A stretch of 64,000 bases of DNA. It comes from an uncultured Flaviramulus sp. Its GTDB lineage: Bacteria > Bacteroidota > Bacteroidia > Flavobacteriales > Flavobacteriaceae. Made by a program: the position numbers and the translations under genes. Positions 7,325-16,249 of this stretch are shown piece after piece. The notes under the pieces were generated by a model. The model did no database searches. It was not told the DNA's origin and was given only the letters and a program-made list of their open reading frames with translations. Each line of letters starts with the position of its first letter. Within the stretch, counting starts at the first letter, position 1. The DNA is taken from the NCBI GenBank assembly GCA_947495125.1, contig CANLXL010000012.1:62001-126000 (forward strand), written 5' to 3'.

Positions 7325-9652
7325 ATGCGAAACTCACAAAAACGATACTTGACAGCAGTTTGGATTATAGGACTATACTTTAATTTGCTAACATACGCAC
7401 AAACCCATAGTACAGCTACGAGTTATCTTGTAGACCAAATCGAAACCCTTGCAAAGCACTATCCTTCAGAATCAATATACTTACAAACCAGTAAAGGTAT
7501 TTATGAAACCGAAGAAGATGTTTGGTTTAAGGCTTATGTGCTAAATGCTCAATCCTTTATACCTTCAGTACAAAGTAAAACCTTGTTTGTCCAGCTTATA
7601 GATGATAAAACTCAACATGCCGTTTGGGAAGAGAAATATGAAATAGAAAATGGTTTTGTAGATGGTCATCTCTATTTGCAAGATTCGTTACAAACAGGAC
7701 GCTATACTTTAGCAGCTTATAGTGCGGGTTCATTTTACAGACATCCGGAAGCGATGAAAACCGTGCGGCAACTAAAAATTGTAAAAAGAATATCCGAAGA
7801 AAAAGAAATCGTTGAGGCAGACCGGGATAGTATACTCGACTTTAGGGTATTTCCGGAAGGGGGGCATTTAGTCTCCGGAATTCGAGGAGAGCTTGCTTTT
7901 AAAGCCGTCAACGGTAAGGGCTTGCCCGTAAGCGTATCCGGGACGCTCCTGGAAAACGACCGGCCGATACTGGAATTTAAAACGGAACACGCTGGTATGG
8001 GAAGCTTTGTATTTACCCCGGATATCAACAAACATTATCGTATCCAACTTTCAGATTCCTTAAACCCTAAAACCTACCCGATTCCTAATATCAAGCCCAA
8101 TGGAATTTCAATGCAGCTGACTGAAAATAATGAGAACTTTCTAATGGTTAAGCTGTCTCAAAATTCAAGTCGGGTTGCAAAGCACATTTATCTGAGCGTC
8201 CAAATACGGGGAGAGGTCCATAGTTTAGCCCATAGCCAATTAAAAGAGCAGGCAAAAATAAAGATTCCCCTAAAAAACCTACCCCAAGGCATTGCTGAAA
8301 TCACCATTTTCAATGAGAGTTTCGAGCCTATCTGTGAACGATTGGTTTATGTTAAAGCACATCAAAAATTAAATATAAAAACTTGGCTGAACCAAAGTGA
8401 GTATCAAACTAGAGAACAAGGAACCCTTAAAATAAAAGTTACAGACCATCAGGGGAACCCTGTTGTAGCACATTTAGGACTGAGTGTTTTTGATAAAATC
8501 TATGAGAACCCAAAAGATCCTAAAACTTTATTAACGCATTATTATCTCTCTACGCAGTTGAAGGGTTATATCTATAATCCGTCCTACTATTTTGATGCTA
8601 AAAACAAAAACAGAAAAGCAAACTTAGATCTATTGATGCTAACCCAAGGTTGGCGGCGTTATGTTTGGGCCTCGTCCCACATAAAAACACTAAGTCCCCA
8701 AAAACAAGCGATTTTTGAAACCATAAACGGGCAAGTTATATTTCCGAAGAAACAAAGAAAGCAACCTGCGGAAACACTACCAACATTAATGGCCTTTGCT
8801 CCTGAAAAAGAAGATCAAAGGGGTTTTGAAAATCTTATTCTTACAGATAGTACAGGCGCATTTACTATGATGCCTATGCATCTAAAACAAGGGAATCATG
8901 TTTACCTAAAACTAATGGTTCCTGAAGGTTCAAAGTATACGTTTAAAGCCAACGACGATGTGTTTAAAACGATTAATGCTTTAAGACTTCCGAAAACGAT
9001 ACATTACCCCATAGCTCCAACTCACAAAACAAGAAATGAAACCCCGGAACCCTTCAAATATCCTGCTGACATTAAAGTGCTGGATGAAGTGACACTAAAA
9101 ACGAAAAAAAGAAAAGTGTATCGCGATAAATATCTGGGGAAACTGGATAGTATTGCGAACCTCTGGAATAGGGATTATGTTGCCGTTTGTGGTGCTTTGA
9201 ATTGTTTTGTGCACGGTAGAAAAGGAAGTACAAAACCTGTAGATGGTGAAACGTATCGGGTCTTACTTGGTAAGAACAGGGAACAATTAGGCGAGTTCTA
9301 TAGCCAATCTACCTATTATGGCGAAACCCGGATCACCTATAAAAGACCTAAATATTCTGAAGCTTTTCTTTTAAAAAAATTCAACCTCATTAGAGTAAAG
9401 GGTTACTATGGTAAAAAAGAATTTTACCAACCTATCTATGACACTGAAACTCTAAATGATCCTTTTCCTGATAATCGCAATACTTTGCTCTGGAAACCCG
9501 ATATTATAACCGATACAAATGGTGAAGCAACGATTCGTTTTTCTTGTTCTGATATTAACACCAGATTCGTAGGCATTATAGAAGCTGTTGATAATACAGG
9601 TTTATTAGGACATGAGACTTTTGAGTTTTTGGTGCGAAAACGAGGCAATTAA
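7325..9652 (+). CDS. Exported MG2/alpha-2-macroglobulin-type repeat protein
   Basis: 775 residues from the ATG with a signal peptide ending near LLTYAQ. Early in the mature part comes SIYLQTSKGIYETEEDVWFK, the hallmark of MG2 (macroglobulin) domains in Bacteroidota envelope proteins. The last 60 residues (DTNGEATIRFSCSDINTRF) resemble the closing domain of the same family. These proteins usually carry a TonB-plug or carboxypeptidase-regulatory region; no plug is obvious here. The role is unknown, perhaps in envelope defence or surface assembly. A TATCTTTA box at 7271-7278 lies upstream and disfavours the earlier TTG at 7280. Confidence 0.7.
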   Translation: MRNSQKRYLTAVWIIGLYFNLLTYAQTHSTATSYLVDQIETLAKHYPSESIYLQTSKGIYETEEDVWFKAYVLNAQSFIPSVQSKTLFVQLIDDKTQHAVWEEKYEIENGFVDGHLYLQDSLQTGRYTLAAYSAGSFYRHPEAMKTVRQLKIVKRISEEKEIVEADRDSILDFRVFPEGGHLVSGIRGELAFKAVNGKGLPVSVSGTLLENDRPILEFKTEHAGMGSFVFTPDINKHYRIQLSDSLNPKTYPIPNIKPNGISMQLTENNENFLMVKLSQNSSRVAKHIYLSVQIRGEVHSLAHSQLKEQAKIKIPLKNLPQGIAEITIFNESFEPICERLVYVKAHQKLNIKTWLNQSEYQTREQGTLKIKVTDHQGNPVVAHLGLSVFDKIYENPKDPKTLLTHYYLSTQLKGYIYNPSYYFDAKNKNRKANLDLLMLTQGWRRYVWASSHIKTLSPQKQAIFETINGQVIFPKKQRKQPAETLPTLMAFAPEKEDQRGFENLILTDSTGAFTMMPMHLKQGNHVYLKLMVPEGSKYTFKANDDVFKTINALRLPKTIHYPIAPTHKTRNETPEPFKYPADIKVLDEVTLKTKKRKVYRDKYLGKLDSIANLWNRDYVAVCGALNCFVHGRKGSTKPVDGETYRVLLGKNREQLGEFYSQSTYYGETRITYKRPKYSEAFLLKKFNLIRVKGYYGKKEFYQPIYDTETLNDPFPDNRNTLLWKPDIITDTNGEATIRFSCSDINTRFVGIIEAVDNTGLLGHETFEFLVRKRGN

Positions 9653-9679
9653 ATCTTAATTTTAAATATAAAAGCGTAA

Positions 9680-9707
9680 TTGCCTTATGGCAAATACCTT
9701 ATATTTG
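9680..9707 (+). promoter_or_regulatory. Promoter of the methyltransferase gene
   Basis: TTG (9680-9682), a 17-bp spacer and TATATTTG (9700-9707) match the Bacteroidota promoter consensus fully. The predicted start of transcription, about 9713, rules out any start codon before it. A short TTGCC-TTAT-GGCAA hairpin overlaps the -33 region. Confidence 0.6.
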
Positions 9708-9775
9708 AGAGTAAAATACATATGCGTAAAGTGCATTATTTAAATGCGTTACCGGTAAACTCAAAAGCTGTTCCC

Positions 9776-10582
9776 ATGGAGGTGAAATATGATAAAATAG
9801 GAATTGATTACAATCTGACCAGAAAAGCAGATAAGTATTTAGCCGAACAATTACGCCTTCATTTACAACCAACTAAAAACGGTAAATATTTAGATATTGG
9901 TTGTGGGACAGGAAACTATACTAATGAATTTCAAAAAAACGGATTTGATTTTATTGGCATAGACCCTTCCGAAGTTATGTTGGAAAAAGCAAAAACCAGG
10001 AATAACAATGTTGATTGGAAAATCGGTTCCGCAGAAAGAACTGAATTGCCCAGGAACTTTGTGGATGGCATAATTGCATCCCTAACCATACATCATTGGA
10101 CTGACCTGGAAAATGGGTTTTCAGAATTACATCGAGTTCTGAAATCAAACGGGAAAATTGTAATCTTTACTTCAACTCCCAAACAAATGAATGGGTATTG
10201 GTTAAATCATTATTTTCCTAAAATGCTATCAGACTCAATTGCTCAAATGCCAACTTTAGAACACGTAAAAAAAGCAATGCGAAATAATGGTATTGAGGTC
10301 TTAAAAACCTATAAGTATTTTATCAAACCAGATTTACAAGACCAGTTTTTATATTGTGGAAAACAGAATCCGGAGTTATATTTCGATGAGCAGATCAGAC
10401 ATGGGATTTCTTCTTTTTCTGCTCTGTCTAATCGCGTTGAAGTTGCGCAGGGATTATCAAAATTGAGAAAAGACATTGACAGTGGAAAAATCAATGAGAT
10501 TATTAAATCTTATAAAAATGATTTTGGAGACTATTTATATATCGTTGGGAAGAAACTAAGGATTAACAAAAGACAAACTTAA
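9776..10582 (+). CDS. Class I SAM-dependent methyltransferase
   Basis: 268 residues from the ATG at 9776, chosen because relatives begin MEVKYDKIG; the in-frame ATG at 9722 is also downstream of the promoter and cannot be excluded. Motif I is LDIGCGTGNYT (39-49), the acidic end of strand 2 is FIGIDPSEVM, and motif IV is GIIASLTIHHW. This is the UbiE/Methyltransf_11 layout, using S-adenosylmethionine on an unknown small molecule. It stands alone with its own promoter. Confidence 0.85.
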   Translation: MEVKYDKIGIDYNLTRKADKYLAEQLRLHLQPTKNGKYLDIGCGTGNYTNEFQKNGFDFIGIDPSEVMLEKAKTRNNNVDWKIGSAERTELPRNFVDGIIASLTIHHWTDLENGFSELHRVLKSNGKIVIFTSTPKQMNGYWLNHYFPKMLSDSIAQMPTLEHVKKAMRNNGIEVLKTYKYFIKPDLQDQFLYCGKQNPELYFDEQIRHGISSFSALSNRVEVAQGLSKLRKDIDSGKINEIIKSYKNDFGDYLYIVGKKLRINKRQT

Positions 10583-10668
10583 GATGTGCATAATTCATAC
10601 TTAATCCTTATTGAAGCAGAAGTTCTTTCGTGTGGTTTAAAAAACGCTTCCAACCAATATTCCCCTTC

Positions 10669-12021
10669 TTACAATTTCAATCGAAACGTCGTTGCCGTTT
10701 GAGATGTAGAAGCGAGCAACAAACTCCCGCCATGAAGCCGCATAATATGTTTAGACAAACTTAAACCTATACCTGTACCGGCTTCTTTCGTTGTAAAAAA
10801 CGGTATAAATATCTGATCTTGAATGTCCAAAGGAATCCCGGGTCCGTTATCGGTAACGCTTAAGATCACATTGCTTTGGTCATCTTTTTCTGCTTCCAGC
10901 TGAATACACCCCTGAATATCTGTTTTATGTATCGATTGGATGGCATTTTTAACAAGATTCAATAAAACCTGAATGATTTGCTTTTCATCAGCATAAATTT
11001 CTAAATCATTGGGTTTTATAGCCACCACAAACTTTATATCCTGAAACCCGTCTTCCTGACTCGATAGAATCCGTATTTTATTAACTAGAGTTTCAACAAG
11101 AACAATCTCTTTTTCCGGTTTAGGTATTTTAGTAAGCGACCTATAGGATTCCACAAATTTGGTAAGATCTTTCCCTTGATCCTTAATAACATCGAGCCCC
11201 TTAATGGTCTTTTCAATGTTCTTTTCGTTCAATTCTGACGGTCGTACCGCTTTATTGTCTCTGGTATAAATGGTCGATAAGGTTTCAGATAACGAGGTTA
11301 TGGGTGCAATGGAATTCATGATCTCATGTGTTAATACCCTAAAAAGCTTTATCCAGGCATCGGTTTCTTTTTCATCTAATTCATTGTTAATGTTTTGAAC
11401 TATAATTAAAATTAAATTTTCGTTGCCAATGGTTATAGGTTTAGAACGTATGGTTAATTGTGTGGTTTCACGCTCGTTGGTGATCGTTGTGAGTTTCTGG
11501 TCGAAAGGTTTTAATTGCGAAACTAAGGCAAACAGCTTTTCATCTACACGTTTTAGTTGTTCCACATGGGTTAGTTGCTCGTAATTAAGTAGCTTTTTTG
11601 CCGTTTTATTGGCCAATAGAATATGCCCTTTTTCATTTAATGTGAGTAACCCCACTGCAGCCTGTTCTAAAATGGAATGATAGTATTGTTCCTGCTGTTT
11701 GTTTTCAATTTTTATTTTCTGAATTAAAAAATTAACCCTATTTAAACTTTTATGTAAATCTTTTATCGACTTGTCTTCAATATGTGTAGGAAAATGAATG
11801 GCAGAATCATCATTCTCTACCGCATCAAAAAAGAAGGCGATTTTGCGATTCGTTCTATTTAAGAATTTAATTAAACCGGCCACCTGAAAACACAAAATAA
11901 TCCCCATATAAATACCATAATCCAGATGCTTATTTATACTAAAGTAAGCTAACCCGAAAGCTGTTAACGTGATGATAAGCACTCCAACAACGATTTTATA
12001 ATATAAGTGTTTGCTAGCCAT
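10669..12021 (-). CDS. Sensor histidine kinase with PAS domain (NtrB/AtoS-like)
   Basis: 450 residues: two membrane helices (about 8-28 and 36-53) with almost no periplasmic loop, so it probably senses from within the membrane or cytoplasm. A PAS domain (about 112-215) follows, then the phospho-acceptor helix RVLTHEIMNSIAP with H232. The catalytic domain has the N-box LLNLVKNA (353-360), DNGPGIP (391-397) and GTGIGLSLSK (415-424). It starts 2 bp after the response regulator gene, so both are on one transcript, and it should phosphorylate that sigma-54 activator. Confidence 0.9.
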   Translation of the reverse strand: MASKHLYYKIVVGVLIITLTAFGLAYFSINKHLDYGIYMGIILCFQVAGLIKFLNRTNRKIAFFFDAVENDDSAIHFPTHIEDKSIKDLHKSLNRVNFLIQKIKIENKQQEQYYHSILEQAAVGLLTLNEKGHILLANKTAKKLLNYEQLTHVEQLKRVDEKLFALVSQLKPFDQKLTTITNERETTQLTIRSKPITIGNENLILIIVQNINNELDEKETDAWIKLFRVLTHEIMNSIAPITSLSETLSTIYTRDNKAVRPSELNEKNIEKTIKGLDVIKDQGKDLTKFVESYRSLTKIPKPEKEIVLVETLVNKIRILSSQEDGFQDIKFVVAIKPNDLEIYADEKQIIQVLLNLVKNAIQSIHKTDIQGCIQLEAEKDDQSNVILSVTDNGPGIPLDIQDQIFIPFFTTKEAGTGIGLSLSKHIMRLHGGSLLLASTSQTATTFRLKL

Positions 12022-12023
12022 AA

Positions 12024-13388
12024 TTAAATCCCATAACGTTTTATCTTGTTGTACAAGGTTTGTCTCGTAATCCCCAATTGATGAGCCGCTGCGCTAAAGT
12101 TCTGTTCGTGTTTCAATAAGGCATTTTCGATCATGGTTTTTTCCATATCACCCAACGTCGTATCCATTTTTTGAGATGCTGAAAAAGCCTGTTTTTTAAA
12201 TACAAAATCGTTAGAGGTGAGGGTATTATGTTCACTTAATATCACACTGCGTTCAATGGTATGCTGAAGCTCCCTAATATTCCCCGGCCATTGATGGTTT
12301 TGTAATTTCTTTTTAGCTGAAGCATTCAGTTTTAATCCCGGTTTTCCGTACTTATTAGCATAACTGTTCAAAAAATACGTTGCTAGTAAAAGCACATCAT
12401 CATCCCGAAATCGCAACGGTGGAACCTCAATTTGAATGGTGTTGATCCTATATAATAAATCTTCTCTAAATAAGCCTTCTTCCACCATCTGTTCTAAGTT
12501 ACAGTTGGTAGCACAAACCAATCTAATATCTACGGGAATGGGATTGTTGGAACCCACTCTAAAAAGGACTCTGTTTTGTAAAACGGCTAATAATTTAGCC
12601 TGCAATGCTAAACTAAGGTTACCAATTTCGTCAAGGAACAGTGTACCCCCATTGGCTGTTTCAAATTTCCCCGCATGGTCGTCATGAGCATCTGTAAAAG
12701 CCCCTTTAGAATGTCCAAAAAGTTCACTTTCAAAAAGGCTTTCGGTAATAGCGCCCATATCTACAGTTACTAAAACCTCTTCCCGTCTTGAAGATCCCTT
12801 GTGTATGGCTTGGGCAATAAGCTCTTTTCCAGTGCCGTTTTCTCCCGTTATTAAAATATTAGCCTTTGTTTTGGCCACTTTTTGGGTGACTTTTAACACC
12901 TGATTAATGGCTTTAGAATTTCCGATAATCGGACTATCATTTTTATTGATAAGCTGTTTTAAGTGTTTTGTTTTTTGTTTTAAATGACTGACTTCCTTTT
13001 TGGATTGCTGCAACTGGTATGCAGATTGTACGGTACTTAAGAGTTTATGGTTATCCCAAGGTTTCAATATAAAGTCTGTAGCACCTTCTTTTAAAGCGCG
13101 AACAGCTAATTCGACACCTCCGTATGCGGTCATCATAATAACCGAGGTGTTTGGCGTCAATGCCTTAATACGCTTTAGCCAATAAAATCCTTCATTCCCT
13201 GTATTTACACCGGCCGAAAAATTCATGTCCAATAATATCACGTTATAGCTTTTTAGTTCTGAAACAGACGTGATACCATTAGGGTTAGCTAATGTGGTTA
13301 CGGTTTTGTACTCAGACTGTAGTAACAGTTCCAAAGCACTTAATACGCTTTTTTTATCGTCTACAATAAGAATTTTTCCTTGTTTCAT
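12024..13388 (-). CDS. NtrC-family sigma-54-dependent response regulator
   Basis: 454 residues from the ATG; an upstream TTG start is less likely. The receiver domain has D54 (ILLDMNF), T87 and K109 (ILKPWD). The AAA+ domain has Walker A GENGTGKE (182-189) and Walker B LFLDEIG (250-256), and the sigma-54 contact loop reads GAFTDA instead of GAFTGA. A Fis-type helix-turn-helix ends the protein (LGITRQTLYNKIKRYGI). It should activate a -24/-12 promoter, and exactly such a promoter precedes the divergent exporter operon. The inverted repeat between them is the natural binding site. Confidence 0.92.
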   Translation of the reverse strand: MKQGKILIVDDKKSVLSALELLLQSEYKTVTTLANPNGITSVSELKSYNVILLDMNFSAGVNTGNEGFYWLKRIKALTPNTSVIMMTAYGGVELAVRALKEGATDFILKPWDNHKLLSTVQSAYQLQQSKKEVSHLKQKTKHLKQLINKNDSPIIGNSKAINQVLKVTQKVAKTKANILITGENGTGKELIAQAIHKGSSRREEVLVTVDMGAITESLFESELFGHSKGAFTDAHDDHAGKFETANGGTLFLDEIGNLSLALQAKLLAVLQNRVLFRVGSNNPIPVDIRLVCATNCNLEQMVEEGLFREDLLYRINTIQIEVPPLRFRDDDVLLLATYFLNSYANKYGKPGLKLNASAKKKLQNHQWPGNIRELQHTIERSVILSEHNTLTSNDFVFKKQAFSASQKMDTTLGDMEKTMIENALLKHEQNFSAAAHQLGITRQTLYNKIKRYGI

Positions 13389-13436
13389 GTGCGTAAACTT
13401 GTCACTCAAAACTAAGCAATAGTAGCATTCACTTTT

Positions 13437-13482
13437 AAAAAGTGTAAAATATTTTTACACTTTTTGTCAATTAATTTTACAC
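13437..13482. promoter_or_regulatory. Inverted-repeat operator/enhancer between regulator and exporter operons
   Basis: A perfect 13-bp inverted repeat with a 3-bp centre (13437-13449 and 13453-13465) has the core GTGTAAAA...TTTTACAC. A third half-site, TTTTACAC, lies at 13475-13482. The centre is about 120 bp upstream of the predicted sigma-54 transcription start, a normal enhancer distance, and about 60 bp from the regulator's own start codon, so autoregulation is also possible. Confidence 0.75.
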
Positions 13483-13546
13483 ACGGTTATAGATTTACAA
13501 TCTCTAACTACTCCTAAAGCTCTGTTTATCAGTATATTTTAAGTTA

Positions 13547-13562
13547 TGGCACACCCTTGGCA
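13547..13562 (+). promoter_or_regulatory. Sigma-54 (-24/-12) promoter of the exporter operon
   Basis: TGGCACACCCTTGGCA matches the TGGCAC-N5-TTGCA pattern with the GG and GC dinucleotides at the required spacing (GG at 13548-13549, GC at 13560-13561); only one T of the -12 element is changed. The predicted start near 13573 gives a leader of about 14 nt before the TolC ATG at 13587. Confidence 0.75.
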
Positions 13563-13586
13563 TAACAAAAGGAAACTGGTTAAAAG

Positions 13587-14951
13587 ATGTTTCAAAGAAC
13601 ACTATGGATTTTTGTTTTTGGATTATTATTATTTCCTTTTCAGGGGATTTCCCAAAAAGCATGGACATTAGAGGATTGCATCGCTTATGCTTTAGAGCAT
13701 AATCTTTTACAGGAAACACAGCATTACAATACCAAAATTAGTCAAGAACGATGGCGACAAAGTAAGCGCAATATGCTACCAAGTATTGGCATCTCATATC
13801 CTAGTTATAATGTAAGTTTCGGGCGCACCCTAGACCCGGTTACCAACAATTTTGTGGACACGCGGTTTGTGTCCGGTTTAAGTGGAGGATTATCTTCTTC
13901 ATTAACCCTTTTCGAATCTTTTAAAAAATGGCACACTTTATCTTACCAGAAGCTACTCTATGAATCTAGTCAGTTTGATACACAGCAAGCACAATACGAT
14001 TTAGCCTTTAGAGTTATGGATTTATTTAATAGTGTCCTATTTCAGGAAGGCACGTTGGAACTCATAAAAGAGCAGCATACATCCAATCTATTACATCAAA
14101 AGACCATTACCAAAAAGGTCGAGCTAGGCCTGGTCGCCAAGGCCGATTTTTACGAAATAGAGGCCGCTACAAGTGCAGGTGCCTTAGACCTATTAAAAGC
14201 TGAAAACGCACTTAAAGCGGCCAAGCTAGCCCTTGTTCAGGAAATGAATTTGGAGGCATCAGACATTAATATCCTGCAAGATATATCAATGCTCCAACCT
14301 TTTGACAATGACAAATCGTTGCAGATTGAAACCATATTTGGAGCCTCGCAAGAAATATTGCCCAGTCTTCAGAAAAGTAAAATAAGTGTAGAAACCGCTA
14401 AAAAAGACTTGGCGATAAAGAAAACGGCCCGATTTCCCAGGTTGAGTTTGAGTGCAGGTATTTCGTCCAGGTTTTCAGACAACTTTAAAGATCCTGCAGG
14501 AAGTACCGTTCCTTTTAGAGAACAGATAAAGAATAACCAATCTCAGTTTATAGGCTTATCTCTTAACTATCCTATTTTTGGCAATGGCAGAACGCGAAGC
14601 AATATCAAAATAGCCAAAATTCAATTAGAAAAAGCACAAACGCAATTAAAAATTGAGGAGCAGCGCACCTATAAAATCATCCAGGAATTACTACAAAAAA
14701 ATGAGGCCCTTATGGCTGAAGAACAGCTTAACTTTAAAAAGATAAAGGCCAAAGAGAAAGCCTATAATATTGCCCAAAAGAAATATGAAAAAGAATTGAT
14801 CAACCTCTACGAATTACAATTGGCAAGTAACACCTATTTATCGGCGAAGATCGAACAGGTACGATTAATGGCACAAATGGCTATGCAAAAACATACCATA
14901 GATTTTTATAACGGTACATTTTCATTGCCAACCTTAACCCCATCAAACTAA
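13587..14951 (+). CDS. TolC-family outer membrane efflux protein
   Basis: 454 residues with a signal peptide (about 1-22). The mature start WTLEDCIAYALEHN is the classic TolC-family opening, and two long helical coiled-coil halves repeat the pattern. TolC trimers form the outer membrane duct of tripartite exporters. First gene of the sigma-54-controlled operon; the adaptor gene follows after 4 bp. Confidence 0.9.
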   Translation: MFQRTLWIFVFGLLLFPFQGISQKAWTLEDCIAYALEHNLLQETQHYNTKISQERWRQSKRNMLPSIGISYPSYNVSFGRTLDPVTNNFVDTRFVSGLSGGLSSSLTLFESFKKWHTLSYQKLLYESSQFDTQQAQYDLAFRVMDLFNSVLFQEGTLELIKEQHTSNLLHQKTITKKVELGLVAKADFYEIEAATSAGALDLLKAENALKAAKLALVQEMNLEASDINILQDISMLQPFDNDKSLQIETIFGASQEILPSLQKSKISVETAKKDLAIKKTARFPRLSLSAGISSRFSDNFKDPAGSTVPFREQIKNNQSQFIGLSLNYPIFGNGRTRSNIKIAKIQLEKAQTQLKIEEQRTYKIIQELLQKNEALMAEEQLNFKKIKAKEKAYNIAQKKYEKELINLYELQLASNTYLSAKIEQVRLMAQMAMQKHTIDFYNGTFSLPTLTPSN

Positions 14952-14955
14952 CACT

Positions 14956-16206
14956 ATGGACACCAAAATAGAAAAGAAAAAAGGGATTAAACCAAAACAT
15001 ATTGTTATTGGAAGTCTGGTATTAGTATTCCTCTATTTTTTAGGGTATCTCATTTTTAATGATTCGGGATCTACATTAAAAGTAGAAAAAGATAAGCTCA
15101 CCATTTCTACCACCATTAACGATAAGTTTAACGATTACATCAGTATTAGTGGTTTGGTAAAACCCATAAGTACGGTATATTTAGATGCTTATGAAGGTGG
15201 TCGAGTGCTTCAAATACTCATAGAAGAGGGCAACATGGTAAAAAAAGGCGATGTTATTTTAAAGTTGGAAAACCGAGAACTGTATGGTCAAATTTTAAAT
15301 AGTGAAACCAATTTAGCTTTAAAACAAAATGACCTCAGGCAAACTCAAATTAATTTTGAATCGAAACGTATTGGCGGACAAAAGAGCTTATTAGAATCGG
15401 AATTTCAACTTAAAAAAGCCAAACGAAAATTTGAACAAAATCAGGCTTTATACAAAGAAGAATTAATTGCAGGTGAAGAATTCTTGCAAGCTGAAGAAAG
15501 CTATGAACTTGCACAAAAGAATCATGAGGTTAATAAATTTCAGGTCAAACAGGATTCATTATTAAGCACTGGTAGTATCAAAGAGTTGGTAAACGATTTG
15601 GCCAGAATGAAACAAACATTAAGTATGGCCTACGAGCGCATAGAGAATTTAAACGTAAAAGCACCTATCGACGGGCAGTTAGGTATGTTGGATGCCGAAA
15701 TAGGGAAACAAATAGGTCGCGGACAAAGTATCGCACAAGTTAATGTATTAACCGATTTTAAGATTGAATCTATGGCCGACGAGCACTATATAGATCGCAT
15801 AAAAAGAGGATTAACCGGCTCGTTTGAACGTGGTAACACCGCCTATGATGTTAATTTAAAAAAAGTATATCCTGAAGTTAGAGAAGGCAAATTTAAAATA
15901 GATATGGTTTTTGCCGGAGATAAACCAAACAATATAAGAACGGGACAAAACTATTATATAAAATTGCAATTGGGTACGCCTACCGAAGCCTTATTGTTAC
16001 CCCGTGGTGCTTTTTTTCAAAGTACCGGTGGCCAATGGGTGTATGTTGTTGATGCTTCGGGCGAATTTGCCACGAAGCGTTCAGTAAAAATAGGGAAACA
16101 AAACCCTCAATATTATGAGGTCTTAGAAGGTTTACAGGAAGGAGAGCAGGTCATAACTTCGGGGTATGATGCTTTTGGCGAGAGTGATCGGTTGATTTTG
16201 AAATAA
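14956..16206 (+). CDS. HlyD/MacA-type periplasmic adaptor
   Basis: 416 residues with one N-terminal membrane anchor (about 14-34). A biotinyl-lipoyl half-motif (YEGGRVLQILIEEGNMVKKG) follows, then a helical hairpin and a second lipoyl half (NVKAPIDGQLGMLD). The C-terminal beta-barrel ends EVLEGLQEGEQVITSGYDAF, usual for MacA/RND adaptors. It links the TolC duct with the inner membrane permeases encoded next. Confidence 0.9.
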   Translation: MDTKIEKKKGIKPKHIVIGSLVLVFLYFLGYLIFNDSGSTLKVEKDKLTISTTINDKFNDYISISGLVKPISTVYLDAYEGGRVLQILIEEGNMVKKGDVILKLENRELYGQILNSETNLALKQNDLRQTQINFESKRIGGQKSLLESEFQLKKAKRKFEQNQALYKEELIAGEEFLQAEESYELAQKNHEVNKFQVKQDSLLSTGSIKELVNDLARMKQTLSMAYERIENLNVKAPIDGQLGMLDAEIGKQIGRGQSIAQVNVLTDFKIESMADEHYIDRIKRGLTGSFERGNTAYDVNLKKVYPEVREGKFKIDMVFAGDKPNNIRTGQNYYIKLQLGTPTEALLLPRGAFFQSTGGQWVYVVDASGEFATKRSVKIGKQNPQYYEVLEGLQEGEQVITSGYDAFGESDRLILK

Positions 16207-16249
16207 TAGAGCACATACCAGTACTGACACAAACAAATGAAAAGTTGAT

